Source: Ustilago trichophora
Taxonomy: Eukaryota; Basidiomycota; Ustilaginomycetes; Ustilaginales; Ustilaginaceae
Direction: 5' to 3'
Length of the DNA stretch: 64,000 nucleotides
Assembly: GCA_900323505.1 (NCBI GenBank)
Contig: OOIN01000034.1
Location: 434,001-498,000, forward strand
This document shows positions 9,804 to 20,084 of this stretch, in pieces. The translations under genes and the position numbers were made by a program. The notes beneath the pieces were generated by a model. The model was not told the DNA's origin. It did not search any database and saw only the letters and a list, made by a program, of their open reading frames with translations. Each line of letters begins with the position of its first letter. The first letter of the stretch is position 1.

Positions 9804-10748
9804 ATGTCGCAAACTCCGCAAGCAATCAAGTTCGAAAAAGTTCTCTGGCGCAAGCAGCCATTCGAAGACAACTTTGTTCCCCCTTCATTTCTCTCCGACT
9901 TGCGAACCAATTCTCAACTCGTCCTTCCTGAATGGTTCGAGTTAGTGATTGCGTCGTTGAAAGTTTCGGGCAGATTTTTGAGGGTGGTATTGTTCTCGTT
10001 GCTATTTGTACATTTGCATTTGCGAAGTTTTGATGAAGAATTGCTGCTTTTCTTGACGCTCTTCGCCTTTGTAGTTCTCTATTCCCTGGTTTCATCGCTT
10101 CGATGGGACAGGAGTGCTGGGGGTAGTGGGGAGAGGGAGAGAAAGAGGGCGGTTGGTGGAATGCTGAGTAAAGTTATTATGGGTCTTGTTCTTTTGGCAG
10201 TTTCGCCCGTGTTAAGAACACTTACAGAATCCACAACTTCAGACAGCATCTGGGCTCTGGCAGCTATACTCTTCTTCATTCATTTGACCTTGGCCGACTA
10301 TTCGAATCGGAATCGTAAACTTGAAAAATCCCTCTCCGACACATTATCCTTCAACGCCGCTATCTCTGCTTCGGTCGTACTTGCTTCAAGACTCAATACC
10401 AATTGGGACACTTTCACTCTACTCACCTTAACCATACTTTTATTCGCCCCCTCCACCCAAAACCAAAATGATCCCCCCAACACTAACATCAACATCAACC
10501 ACAAATCAAAAATCATCATCAAATTCACTTCACTCTACTCCATCACCATGATAACAGCATTCAGTTTCACCTTTACATCATCCCGAAAATCTTGGATATG
10601 GCTAGTTCCAGCATGGACAAATCTCGTAGTAGCTTTCATAAGTATCGTATGTCCTTGGTGGATAAGAATGGCTCAAAGATGGAAGATGGAGATCAAGGGA
10701 CCTTGGGATCCTGCCGAGCCCATCTTGTCGAGCTCTCTGCATTCATAG
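9804..10748 (+). CDS. GPI2: GPI-GlcNAc transferase subunit GPI2/PIG-C
   Basis: A single exon of 314 residues from the ATG at 9804. The N-terminal signature KVLWRKQPFEDNFVPPSFL is the PIG-C start motif. The central SPVLRTLTESTTSDSIWAL and SLNAAISASVVLASRL-type segments (here SFNAAISASVVLASRL) and the C-terminal IKGPWDPAEP also match the family. Six to eight hydrophobic segments are visible. Function known for the family: a membrane subunit of the ER complex that transfers GlcNAc from UDP-GlcNAc to phosphatidylinositol, the first step of GPI-anchor synthesis. It lies 37 bases downstream of MPP6 on the same strand, so its promoter must overlap MPP6 or the two share a transcript. It is convergent with EXO5, 67 bases between stops. 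Confidence 0.93.
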   Translation: MSQTPQAIKFEKVLWRKQPFEDNFVPPSFLSDLRTNSQLVLPEWFELVIASLKVSGRFLRVVLFSLLFVHLHLRSFDEELLLFLTLFAFVVLYSLVSSLRWDRSAGGSGERERKRAVGGMLSKVIMGLVLLAVSPVLRTLTESTTSDSIWALAAILFFIHLTLADYSNRNRKLEKSLSDTLSFNAAISASVVLASRLNTNWDTFTLLTLTILLFAPSTQNQNDPPNTNININHKSKIIIKFTSLYSITMITAFSFTFTSSRKSWIWLVPAWTNLVVAFISIVCPWWIRMAQRWKMEIKGPWDPAEPILSSSLHS

Positions 10749-10815
10749 CCTCAAAATATACACTCTTTTTTTGTTTGTTTTGTTATTCATTCATACTGTT
10801 ACAATTCCTGGTTGG

Positions 10816-12795
10816 TTACCAATCGAGCAGGTTACCTGCAGCATCGCGGACCTCGATCGAATCCAAATCGAGACGAGACCAAAACTCCTCTCCTGCATCT
10901 TCCTCATCCTCCTCGTGCATCCGGTTGTCCTGTTCTCGAATCAGAATCTTCGCCCTCGTCTGCGGCCGTTGTTTGACTCCCCGGTGACGGTCACTTTGAG
11001 CCGACCGCCATTCACAACCTTCCATCCATTCGCATGTCCAACACCGTCGCGTTTGATCTAATGACACTCCGACAAGAGCACGTTCTCCTTTCCACATTGC
11101 AATCATGCGGTGGAGGTACTTGTCGAGGATGAGAGGGTCGTATGTGAAGGTGACGATGCCGATAATGGTTGGATTGTCTGCTTTTGGGAAGGTTGGAGAG
11201 GGTGGTGATGGGGTGATCTGGGTGGTTGGCGAAGTTGGCGAGGTGGGGTTTAGGGCAGGCTGGGACGGCTTGCGAGGAGTACAGGGGGTAGGAGAGGAGA
11301 ACGCCTCTTTGATGGCGTTCGATGCTTCTGTGCGGCCTTCTAGAGCGTCGATTGACTTTTGCGCTTCTGTTGAGGCCTCGTTGGCATTTTCGACCGTGGG
11401 TAGCTCAATATCTGACTCAACGCCATTCTGCCCCTTTTCCTCGCCGTCCTGTTTGACTGCCACCGGCGTGACATCGTGAAGCGTGGCCTGCTTCGACCCA
11501 TTTCCAGTATCATTCTTCCCATTCAAACCCTGTGCCGCCTTCTTGCGCTTCCGCCTCTTATGCTGGCTCTGTCGTCTGTACGTCAATGCCAGTTTTGACT
11601 GAATCACCTCCACCTTCATCATTCCATCCTCTTCCCCATCCACACCGCCGCCTCTCTGCGCATCTGCCACAAGATCCCTCAATCCCTGCTCCAGCAACAG
11701 CTTGATATGGTGTAAAGTGCAGACATCAGCGTCGGTGTGCGCGACAAACAGGGTCAGATCTGCGCCCCAACTGGCGCATAGTGGTTCCGCATCGCGCAGG
11801 AACGCGGTAGATAGAGGTTGATATTGGTCCAAATCGAGTGCTGAAAACGTTTGAGTCCAGTCCATGCCTGTTGTGTTCGGATCGAATGACGGGATGATGT
11901 CTGGTTGAGAAGAGGGCAAGGTAGAAGGGGAAGATAGAGCTCCGAGGAGTAACCCATCGAAAAGCCGCTTGTAGGTCATGCACTGCATTCGGGCGCTATG
12001 TTGGTCTTCTTCCGCGGGTAGCCAGGATGAGATGCGTGTTTTGGTGTCTGACAAAAAGTAACCCCATCCTGTTTTGGACTGTGTTGTTTGCTCGGAACCC
12101 GTTTTTGAATTTGACGTTCGGTCTGACTGGGAGCCGAAGAACGATGTCAGCGTGCGAGTCGCTGTATCGTTAGATTTGGGCTTCTTGGGAGAGGCTTTGC
12201 TGCGCAGTTGATCTTTCTTCCATTCTTCTTGACTAGTCCATGTCTTGCCCGGCTGCTTTTCTTGCGGCTGCAGCTCGATAGATCGCTTCTCGATCTCGTC
12301 AATCACCCCCATGACCAGCACGCCGTGGATCCAGCCATACACGGGCACTTCCCTGACACATGCAATTTTCTTTTCCTTGCCCTTTCCTTTGGCCGGTTGG
12401 AGCTGGAGCAATGCCTGTACGTCGCACCAGAGATTCAACAGCCGCAGCGCCCATGCATCCTCCTTTGTCTCGGTTTCTACATATACTTGAGCAGGTGCAA
12501 CCTCTCGCTCTAGCACCGTGTGAACCGCTTTCCCGGCAGTAAGAGTTGCATCCTTCTTTGCGACGAGCTGGGGCGCTGCAGCCAGAGTCTGTCCTGCTTC
12601 AGTGGTGATCGTTGTAGGTCGTTGGGAGGGTGGAAGGTGTGAGAGAGAGAGTACGCCGTACTGGTAGTTGTACTCACACCAGGAGGGACCAACGAGATCA
12701 GAGACCGAGAGATAGCCTTTGCGTGCGAAATGGTCCGGGAGTGAGGTCGGGGGCTGTCGCCGCGTGCGGCCACGGCTGGAGGTGGAGTCGTTCAT
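10816..12795 (-). CDS. EXO5: Exonuclease V, Exo5/Dem1 family
   Basis: A single exon of 659 residues. The Exo5 start motif LSVSDLVGPSWCEYNYQYG lies at residues 29-47 with Cys40. Near the C-terminus (about residues 580-595) CWTCEWMEGCEWR provides three further cysteines, which together with Cys40 would form the 4Fe-4S site of the family. Between them the nuclease core is interrupted by low-complexity stretches. Known role: a single-strand DNA exonuclease needed for mitochondrial genome maintenance in yeast and for interstrand-crosslink repair in animals. The N-terminal region has Arg residues but no clear presequence. It is larger than human EXO5 (about 370 residues) because of insertions rich in Ser, Gln and Lys. 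Divergent from the next gene across about 300 bases. Confidence 0.9.
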   Translation of the reverse strand: MNDSTSSRGRTRRQPPTSLPDHFARKGYLSVSDLVGPSWCEYNYQYGVLSLSHLPPSQRPTTITTEAGQTLAAAPQLVAKKDATLTAGKAVHTVLEREVAPAQVYVETETKEDAWALRLLNLWCDVQALLQLQPAKGKGKEKKIACVREVPVYGWIHGVLVMGVIDEIEKRSIELQPQEKQPGKTWTSQEEWKKDQLRSKASPKKPKSNDTATRTLTSFFGSQSDRTSNSKTGSEQTTQSKTGWGYFLSDTKTRISSWLPAEEDQHSARMQCMTYKRLFDGLLLGALSSPSTLPSSQPDIIPSFDPNTTGMDWTQTFSALDLDQYQPLSTAFLRDAEPLCASWGADLTLFVAHTDADVCTLHHIKLLLEQGLRDLVADAQRGGGVDGEEDGMMKVEVIQSKLALTYRRQSQHKRRKRKKAAQGLNGKNDTGNGSKQATLHDVTPVAVKQDGEEKGQNGVESDIELPTVENANEASTEAQKSIDALEGRTEASNAIKEAFSSPTPCTPRKPSQPALNPTSPTSPTTQITPSPPSPTFPKADNPTIIGIVTFTYDPLILDKYLHRMIAMWKGERALVGVSLDQTRRCWTCEWMEGCEWRSAQSDRHRGVKQRPQTRAKILIREQDNRMHEEDEEDAGEEFWSRLDLDSIEVRDAAGNLLDW

Positions 12796-13094
12796 TGGTG
12801 AGGTGACTCAGGTATATTCATTTTGCACAATGGAGGTGGGAGACTGTGCAAAGATTCCACGGCATCGTCATAGGTGCTGATGGTTGTCGACAAGGTGGTG
12901 GTAAAGGGTGTTGTGGAGAAAGTGACAGGTGACACAGAGCTGCTCAAGAAAGCTCAGCCTTTCGGCGATTAAATCGCCTAAAAATCGGCCATTTCGGCAC
13001 TTTACTTTTCTTTTTTTTTGTTTTGCTCAAAACCTTTCTTCTTATCCTCACCTGGTCTCTCTACGCTACTACCTCCCCATCATTACCACTGACC
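12796..13094. promoter_or_regulatory. Short divergent promoter, EXO5 and orphan gene
   Basis: 299 bases separate two divergent start codons, so both promoters must lie here. A T-rich tract at about 13007-13020 precedes the plus-strand gene. No specific element could be assigned. Confidence 0.5.
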
Positions 13095-14159
13095 ATGCCA
13101 CGACTACATCACACGACATCACACAACACCACAAGCCACACCTCATATCCCGAAAATGATACACCTCATAGCGAGTCGCGCCTATACACACCCATGCAAG
13201 ACACCACCAACCCAACATCTTCCATCACCGCCTCCCTCCGCACCCTCCTAACAGCCCTCCTTCTCGTCCGACCAGCCAGTTTGCAACCCTATCAGCTCTC
13301 CTCTGACCTCCAGATGCGTCATCGGATGCTTTCACTCCCCTCTGCCGCTCCTATGGCCCGCGACTTTGTCGAAATGTTCGATTTGATCAGCTTGGACCTG
13401 TCCTCCTTCTCAAACGACGATACCGACGATGAAACGCGTCAAATGCAGCACGACTTTGTGTCGTACCTCTCACGGCCCCCCATCGAGATAGGCATCCACG
13501 AAAACGATATTGCGGCAACGGCACAAAGCCTGTTTTTAAAGCGGATGATAGTGATGCAGATCGCGCTTGCCGGGGAGACCGACCCGATCGATTCAAGCGA
13601 ATACGAATTGTTGTGTGATGAGAAATGGCATGGACAGAGGAGGATGTTGGTCAGGTTTCCGAAAAGCGATAGCCAGAGTGCGAGATTGCATATGATGGTA
13701 ATTTGGAAAGATGGGGAGATGCGGTTGGATAATTTGTTCTCGGTGGATAGTGGTCAAGATGTGGTGAATCTGATAGGTGAGGGATGTCATCGTTGGTCAG
13801 AGACCTGCATAGAGCGTCATGGGAGAGGTAAGGAGCTGAGTGTTATGCAGGAAGAGGAAGGCGGGGAGGAAGATCAGGGGGCAGAATATATCAATGACGC
13901 CGATGATTTTTGGGCCGGATTCTCGGATGAAGAGGAGGAGATTCCAGAAGAACCAGTATCAGTGACACGGGCAGCTAACACAGAGTCTGCAACACAACCA
14001 CATGGAGCCACGGCAACAGACTCGGAAGCTGCGATTAAAGATATTATCCGAGGAGCATTCATGCTGCATCGCTCTCTGCATACTGATCGATCCGAAGCGG
14101 CCGAAGTGGAAGCATTCATGCGACTCGTCAGGTCTGCCATCACGCGCCCCTTGACATAG
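13095..14159 (+). CDS. Orphan basidiomycete protein with acidic DDFWAGF motif
   Basis: A single exon of 354 residues from the ATG at 13095; the frame extends 72 bases upstream but only to a TTG. The N-terminal 40 residues are Thr/His/Ser rich, followed by hydrophobic and amphipathic helices, an acidic segment (EEEGGEED), the motif DDFWAGFSDEEEE and a C-terminal helix IKDIIRGAFMLHRSL. An acidic DD[YF]W motif followed by an IRG..xLH helix is a pattern I have met in uncharacterised basidiomycete proteins, but I cannot name the family. No signal peptide, membrane segment or catalytic motif is evident. Convergent with the FAD oxidoreductase gene, 135 bases between stops. Confidence 0.7.
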   Translation: MPRLHHTTSHNTTSHTSYPENDTPHSESRLYTPMQDTTNPTSSITASLRTLLTALLLVRPASLQPYQLSSDLQMRHRMLSLPSAAPMARDFVEMFDLISLDLSSFSNDDTDDETRQMQHDFVSYLSRPPIEIGIHENDIAATAQSLFLKRMIVMQIALAGETDPIDSSEYELLCDEKWHGQRRMLVRFPKSDSQSARLHMMVIWKDGEMRLDNLFSVDSGQDVVNLIGEGCHRWSETCIERHGRGKELSVMQEEEGGEEDQGAEYINDADDFWAGFSDEEEEIPEEPVSVTRAANTESATQPHGATATDSEAAIKDIIRGAFMLHRSLHTDRSEAAEVEAFMRLVRSAITRPLT

Positions 14160-14294
14160 CATATTATAGCCCTCTTTCCCATCTCAAGTCGCAAATCTGT
14201 ACAACACGCACACACGTCTATTCAGGCAATCGTTCAATCGCATGAAAACCATTTAATGGATGCAGCCAACTCTACAACCGTCATCTAAGCATCT

Positions 14295-15869
14295 TTAGAA
14301 AGTAGGACCTACCTGATGCTGTACAGCAAAGCCTTTCGGGTCAACCCTCTTGTACTCCTTCTTGAGGTCGTTGTACCAACCGTAAGTCTGGAAGGTCTTT
14401 TGATCAGCGTCCACTTCGTTGAGGAAAAGCGGCAGGCCAGCACTGGAAGGGTTCGCGGCGAGGAAAGTCTGCCTATCCTTTTCAAAGTCTTCGGGGAAAG
14501 AAGTTGTACCATCGGCGAGGATCTGAGAGAACAACCAGTGGACGTAGTTCTTACCCCTTGGTGGGGAGATTGCATTTCCGCCGGCAGAGTAGCCCATTTC
14601 GATCTGGTTGGTTCGAACAGGGGTGAGGGACCAGAATCCGGATTCGATCACGTCGATGTGCTTTGTGATGAAGGTCTTGACGTTGTTCCAGGTGCTAAGC
14701 CAGGATGTGGGAAGATCGCTGGATGGGATCAAAGGAAGAGAGGGAGGTGGAGATGTGGTAAGGGAGGTGTTGGGATAGAGAGAGCCACCCATCCACTTGT
14801 AGGCCTGAGTAGAATTCCATCCGAGCGGAGTGATTGCTGCGGCTTCCAAGTAGCTAATGGGTTTCGTGTCGACGATCAAGTCTGGGATGGAGAGCAGATC
14901 TTTAAAAGTGCTCTCGAATTGCGCCTGGTTTCCCTTGTAAAAGAGATAAGCGTTGCCGAGCCAGAGGGGAGTACCGGCGGTCTTGAGCATTCCAACGTTG
15001 GTCAAGAGGGTAGCTTTGGGATCGTCAGGAGTGGCGGTGAATTTTTCGGTTGCCTGAACCAACTGATCCATTCCAGTGGGGGTAAGAGTGGTGATGGAGC
15101 CACCGTACCAAAGCTTATCGGTCTTGTGGCCAGTGGGGAAGGCCTTGAGCTCGTACTTTGTGACAATGCCGAATCGACCTCCTCCTCCCTTGATGGCGCG
15201 GAAGAGACCAGGGTCAGAGGCGCTGTCCACCTTCTTGACCTTGCCATCGACCATGACAACGTCAGCACTGACAAGCCCATCACAAGCGTACCCGTACTGA
15301 GGACTCAACAAACTCAACCCACCTCCAAGAATCAACCCGGTACCCACATGCTCTACCCTTCCGCCCATGGGACAAACTCCAAACTCTTCCGCCTTTTCAT
15401 AAATCTGACCCCACCTCAGACCCGGTTCCACGCTAACGGTACCCTTGCTTTCGTCGTAGCTGAACGCAGTCATTTTGGAAAAATCGATCAATACTCCTTT
15501 CTGAACGCTGTCCCATCCAGCCATTCCCGTGTGACCACCTGCACGGACGGCATAGTTGGCCTTGTTTTTGTAGATAGCCTTCATGACTGTGGAAACATCC
15601 GAGGTGGTGAGGGGCTGGACGATGCAGCTGGGGGTAAGTTTGTTGTTGAGCGGGTTAAAGCCTCCATTTTGGGCAGCAGCGTATGCGGTTGCATCCGAGG
15701 TAGGGGTCAGGATGGACGCGGAGGGGGAGAGGGTGATGTCCGAGCAAGCAGAGGCTCCAGTGGAGACTGCTGCAGAGGAGACGGCCGAGGGAAGGGTGGT
15801 GAGAGCAGTCGCGATCATGGCAACCGCCAAAACAGTGAAGCGCATGATGCCAATCCTTGGTCGATCCAT
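14295..15869 (-). CDS. Secreted FAD-linked oxidoreductase, berberine-bridge-enzyme-like
   Basis: A single exon of 524 residues. A signal peptide is visible from Met9 (FTVLAVAMIATALTTLPSAVSSA); translation may start there (15845) or at 15869. The FAD-binding type 4 domain starts at about residue 83 with RAGGHTGMAGW (residues 109-119), whose His113 is the usual 8-alpha-histidyl flavin attachment, followed by VSVEPGLRWGQIYEKAEEFG and VGTGLILGGGLSLLSPQYG (from residue 175). The position usually held by the second, 6-S-cysteinyl flavin ligand is Val172 (GGRVEHVG), so the flavin should be singly linked. The substrate is unknown; the family oxidises sugars or secondary-metabolite alcohols. The C-terminal segment with NEVDADQKTFQTYGWYNDLKKEYKRVDP is the usual BBE end. 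Confidence 0.88.
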   Translation of the reverse strand: MDRPRIGIMRFTVLAVAMIATALTTLPSAVSSAAVSTGASACSDITLSPSASILTPTSDATAYAAAQNGGFNPLNNKLTPSCIVQPLTTSDVSTVMKAIYKNKANYAVRAGGHTGMAGWDSVQKGVLIDFSKMTAFSYDESKGTVSVEPGLRWGQIYEKAEEFGVCPMGGRVEHVGTGLILGGGLSLLSPQYGYACDGLVSADVVMVDGKVKKVDSASDPGLFRAIKGGGGRFGIVTKYELKAFPTGHKTDKLWYGGSITTLTPTGMDQLVQATEKFTATPDDPKATLLTNVGMLKTAGTPLWLGNAYLFYKGNQAQFESTFKDLLSIPDLIVDTKPISYLEAAAITPLGWNSTQAYKWMGGSLYPNTSLTTSPPPSLPLIPSSDLPTSWLSTWNNVKTFITKHIDVIESGFWSLTPVRTNQIEMGYSAGGNAISPPRGKNYVHWLFSQILADGTTSFPEDFEKDRQTFLAANPSSAGLPLFLNEVDADQKTFQTYGWYNDLKKEYKRVDPKGFAVQHQVGPTF

Positions 15870-17423
15870 GCTATCTTCTAGAAAGAGAGGGAAGACGGGT
15901 CCGTTTTACGACGAGATGAGAGATGCGATGAATCCTAGAAGCAAAGGCGAAAAAGGGACAGCTATATATGCCAACTACACGCATGATCCCCCAACACTTG
16001 GCCTTCTTTCGACCGAGTTTTTGTGTATGTATGTGTTCTCGACTCAAAAGGAACTGGAAAGCTCCTTTACCACGTCACTCTTTGCCGAGGTGTTGCATGG
16101 ATGACCATCTTTCCTGCCCAACAGGCAAAAGCATTGTTTTCGGCCAAGTCCCTTGTCTTGCCAGTTATTAGGACTGTGGTGGCGTCTTCCACCACTCGCA
16201 GCGTTATCTTGTCTTGTCCTGAACTATGCCACCTCTGTTCGTGTGTTGCCTTGTCTTGTCGCAACCAATTCCCACCTCATGCTTGTCCCACGTCCTGCTT
16301 GTCCCACCTGCTGCTTGTCCCGCCTACGGTCTAGCCCTGAGCCATTCGCGTGTGCGAACCCACATCTTAGGTTCCACGATTCTCATTGTCTGAATTGTGT
16401 GGGCGACGAATGAAATGCAGCAGAGAGACGCAAGCAGCTAGCCGACCGAATCTCGTTAGCCGAGGTTTTCCGGGACTGATGCTTCCTCTTTTTGGCACAC
16501 CCTCTTTCTGTCTCTGCGCGGGAATACAGGAATCTTGCAAAGCGGTGCGGTGCTGTGAGGTTGGACAGAGCGGAGGTACAAGCGCCTACAGATCCGAGCC
16601 TCCGCTCTGCGTCAAAGTTTAATCTCATCCAAATTAAAAAAGAAAAAAAAGAAGAAAAAAAGAAAAAGAAAAAAAAAGGATCTGCGCCAGGGTGCACTGT
16701 ACAGAATTACACACAGTACTCAAATGCCGCTCGTCCAAGTCGTACGTTATTGGTGTACTACAATATACACGTTCCTAAGAAAGAGAAACAAGGAGACAAG
16801 CGAAGCGAGGTGCGGAACGGAAGCGACGGCAAGCTTCGGCTGTGGAGCAACCTCCGGTGTTGGATCGTCCCTCCCGCTGCAAGGTGCAAGGTGCAAGGCT
16901 AAAAGACGAGAGTTAACTTATTCCGCTTCGCGCGTGGCGGGGTTGCAACGCCTCTCCAAGAGCACTGTTGATGGATGCCTTGGATCAGCCCACGTTGCAC
17001 TTTGTAGATAGATCTCTGACAACAGATGCTCTCTCAGAAGACGTCCGAGCTGTTTCATCTAGCTTTACAGTAGTGTTATTGGTGTCCGGTTGCATTGTCA
17101 GGCATTGTCCGCGATCATGTGCTGGCCCGAAGTCGCTGTGAAATCGTGACATGATACTGCCTATTGAAAGCACTTGGCAACGATCGCCTGCCCACCCCGT
17201 ATCACACCCAGACTTACAAAAAGCACAATATCACAATGTATACCAGAATGAAGCTCCAACGCCACATCTCCCCGTGGTCGCTCACGTCCCATCATGCTGT
17301 CCCACACAACGTCTGATCCTGCACAACCCCCTTACATTTCATCTGGACCACACATGAGACCGAGACGATTTGCGTATATTGCATTAGTGAATTCACTACG
17401 AACACTGCCTCTCTAACCCTACC
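15870..17423. other. Intergenic, 1.55 kb, no supported gene
   Basis: Upstream of the oxidoreductase. It contains a TATATA-like element at 15963-15968, a 16-bp repeat in three copies at 16280-16327, a 42-base purine tract of A with interspersed G at about 16638-16679, and an ACTGTACAG motif at 16696-16704. No frame with recognisable protein features. Confidence 0.6.
16280..16327. repeat. 16-bp minisatellite, three copies
   Basis: Three tandem units start at 16280, 16296 and 16312, each beginning TGCTTGTCCC and differing at two to four of the last six positions. CTTGTC-containing words also recur in the 120 bases before it. Confidence 0.8.
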
Positions 17424-19340
17424 CTACGACCGCCTCCTCGTTCCAGCACCGGGAGTACTCACCCCTTCCCTATCTCTCCTAGCCAAGCTGCTCTCTGGCA
17501 TCCCCGCCGGCCTCTCCACCGCATCAATCTCCTGCTTAGCCTCTTTCCAGTTGTCCAAGTTGGCCTGTGCAAACTCTCGATGCATCTTGGCAAAGTCGAG
17601 CATCATGTCCTTGAAATCGCTCACTTTCTGACGTTGGAAGCGGTCCAGATCGGCCTGAATCGCCGTAGTGGCGTAGTGAAGGTCGTTGGAGGTCAGAGAG
17701 AGACCTTCTTCGAGTAGAGAGATCTCTTCACGGAGCTTGGAAATGTTGCTTCGACGAGAGGCGTCTCTGTCGACGTCCATAACGCTTTGGAAGGTGTGGG
17801 TGATGGCTCCAAGAAGGCCATAGCCCGTGGAGCGGGATGATGAGCGTTTAGAGGGGGAGGAAGGAGGTGAGGTGGCGCGTGACCTTGTGCTAGCAGAAGA
17901 GCCGTTGGCGTCGGCTGTGTTCTTGTTGCCACTTGCCTCGCCGTTGCCTTTCGCATTAGTACTGCCAGCGCTGTCATCTTCTTGTCCGCTGGCTCGGCCA
18001 TACACAGACGCGGAGGGTCTGAAGCCAGACCCAACACCATCACGAATGCCATTGGCATCGATACCACCACCTGTCGTTCGACCACCGCTGTTGAGCAGGC
18101 CAGCACCTCCACGCTCCAGCGCCTCTTCCAAGCGTTTTGCCTCGTTCTCCACCCTCTCGAGCTCCTCGAGCTGCGTCTTCTTGGCCTCGAGCGCATCCTG
18201 CGCAAGTTCGTACTGCAGATGCTTGAGATGTCGCCACTTGAGCAGCTTTTGCAAAATAGCGGCAAATTGGGTGTACTCGTGCAGAGGCTCGGTGAACTTT
18301 TCCTCCCATTGCCTGAGCATCTGACCGGTAGCAATGTAGGCAGCGTCGGCGGCTTGACCTGTTCGCTCGATTGCGGTGGCGAGCTGTCCGGACTCGGTAA
18401 GCGAAAAGCCGTTCAAGATGGCTCCCAGCTCGGCATAGTCGGTCGATGCTTCTGTCCATCGTCGCATCAAACGTCGATTCACCTTTTCCATACTTCCAGA
18501 AAGATGATTGGCAAAGCGGTTGGTGAAGGCTTCCGAGTCGATGAAGCGCTGGTTTGGGTGACGCAGCGATGTTACCGAAGACGGTAGTGGCAAGTGGGCG
18601 TATGCTGGGCTGGCGTGTGGATCAGCAGGATTCTGGACGGGAGCACGCAGGTTGTTCTTGGGAAGGTGGACCAGAGGAGGCGAGGCAGTAATGTCGTTCC
18701 AGTGATAACGACCGTCTAGGAACTTTTGCAGCACTTCATCGCCGCGCAGTTTGGGATGGTTGTCGCATCGACGCAGGAAGCTCTGAAGCATACGTTTACG
18801 GCGAGCAATGATGGTGGCATCTTCCTTGGCCTTGCTCTGTTTTGCTGCATAGTCGGAGAGGGTGTGCTTGGACGGGATGGGAGCGATGATGATGGTCGGA
18901 TGCAGTCGAATGAGTGCTTCTCGCAATGCTTCGAACTCGGAATATCTTCGCTTTGCTTCAGTGGAGCCGTTGCGAATGACGTAGACGATGAAAGAAGAGC
19001 CACCATCTCCAGACTTTTGGGCATCTACGATTTCGATAACAGACGGTGGTGAAGCGAAGGTAGCGCGGTTGATGGAAGAGGGTGAAGATGCATTGGCAGC
19101 ACTGTTGCCTGCATCGGCCGCAGCCGTCTGTGCACGGGATGAAGAGCCAGCCCATCCTTGATCATCGTCATCTTCGTCTACGCGATTGGATGATGATCCA
19201 TGCGCGGCTTCGGGGCCATTGCGCAATGACGAATGCGAAGATCTTGCTGAAGCTTGGTTGGGCTCGGATGGCTTGGAGATGCCGCTCTCGTCCTCCGGGA
19301 TCTGGAAGGGATTCATATCGTCATTTTGTGGAGCGCTCAT
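17424..19340 (-). CDS. ATG20: PX-BAR sorting nexin, Atg20/Snx41 type
   Basis: A single exon of 638 residues. The first 95 residues are disordered and acidic (start MSAPQNDDMNPFQIPEDES). The PX domain spans about 102-213 with RRYSEFEALREALIRLHP (RRYSEF at 131-136, the phosphoinositide-binding Arg) and IPSKH. After the linker PPLVHLPKNNL, typical of the Snx41/Atg20 branch, a BAR-type helical region runs from about 240 to the C-terminus, split by a Ser/Gly/Asn-rich insertion of about 100 residues. Known role: with Snx4, endosome-to-Golgi recycling of SNAREs and selective autophagy such as Cvt and pexophagy. Distinguishing Atg20 from Snx41 is not possible by eye; basidiomycetes usually have one member. 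Confidence 0.88.
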   Translation of the reverse strand: MSAPQNDDMNPFQIPEDESGISKPSEPNQASARSSHSSLRNGPEAAHGSSSNRVDEDDDDQGWAGSSSRAQTAAADAGNSAANASSPSSINRATFASPPSVIEIVDAQKSGDGGSSFIVYVIRNGSTEAKRRYSEFEALREALIRLHPTIIIAPIPSKHTLSDYAAKQSKAKEDATIIARRKRMLQSFLRRCDNHPKLRGDEVLQKFLDGRYHWNDITASPPLVHLPKNNLRAPVQNPADPHASPAYAHLPLPSSVTSLRHPNQRFIDSEAFTNRFANHLSGSMEKVNRRLMRRWTEASTDYAELGAILNGFSLTESGQLATAIERTGQAADAAYIATGQMLRQWEEKFTEPLHEYTQFAAILQKLLKWRHLKHLQYELAQDALEAKKTQLEELERVENEAKRLEEALERGGAGLLNSGGRTTGGGIDANGIRDGVGSGFRPSASVYGRASGQEDDSAGSTNAKGNGEASGNKNTADANGSSASTRSRATSPPSSPSKRSSSRSTGYGLLGAITHTFQSVMDVDRDASRRSNISKLREEISLLEEGLSLTSNDLHYATTAIQADLDRFQRQKVSDFKDMMLDFAKMHREFAQANLDNWKEAKQEIDAVERPAGMPESSLARRDREGVSTPGAGTRRRS

Positions 19341-20084
19341 TGTGAGCGAGGAGGAAGAGATGCGCTCTCGAGAATTCTAGCAGAAGAGTCTGATGAGTAT
19401 ACTGAAAGACAGGGTCGGATGAGATTGTGGCACGGCAATCTGATCGAAGAGACTGGGCCAAAGTGGTGGTTGGGTCGTATCCTTCCTGGTCGCCGCGAGT
19501 GATATCGCGTTCAAGTGTCGTATGCCCTGCGCAAATCTGAGAGCTGTGCAATGTCGGAAAGCCGTTAATGGAGATGAGGTAGAGACTGGTTGTAATAATA
19601 ATGATGATGATGATGTTGATGATGGATGCTATCTAGCGGTGGTTAGGGCAGTGAGCTGCTCAGCCCCTTTTGGCTGCGATTGCACTGCCGAGTGAGAACG
19701 GCCAATTTCCACACTTTCCAATTTCAGTCGGTTGTGTCTGCCCTGTGCGCCGACAAACCACATTTCACTGTTCAAGTGCCGTTGCACTGCCCGAAACTCC
19801 ACATTCGCACCGCACCTGCATGCCTGATTTCCGTGCGAGAAGAGATGGGAATGCATGACAGCTCGTTTGCAGCAAAGAGGAGAGGACCCTTTTTGTCCAA
19901 AGTCAATCTTCCACCTCACACTACTGCCTGTGGCCCCACCGCTTTGGCTTGAGCTGGCCATTTCTGTAATCCGGCTCCACATGCTGCTCTGGGTTCCCAG
20001 TCTCCTTCTTTCCTTGCTTTCCTCCTCACCAACATCATCAGCAGTCACAAACCGCAAGGTCAGCAGCTACCGTTGTCGTCAAAC
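19341..20084. other. Divergent promoter region, sorting nexin and YOS9
   Basis: About 740 bases between divergent starts. A (GAT)n-like run lies at about 19596-19625. No gene supported. Confidence 0.55.

Noticed and set aside
14316..15881. A 521-codon open frame on the plus strand
   Set aside because: It mirrors the FAD oxidoreductase on the minus strand, which has clear domain motifs; the plus-strand product has none.
16386..16902. Overlapping plus-strand frames rich in Lys
   Set aside because: They translate the A/G tract at 16638-16679 and show no protein features.
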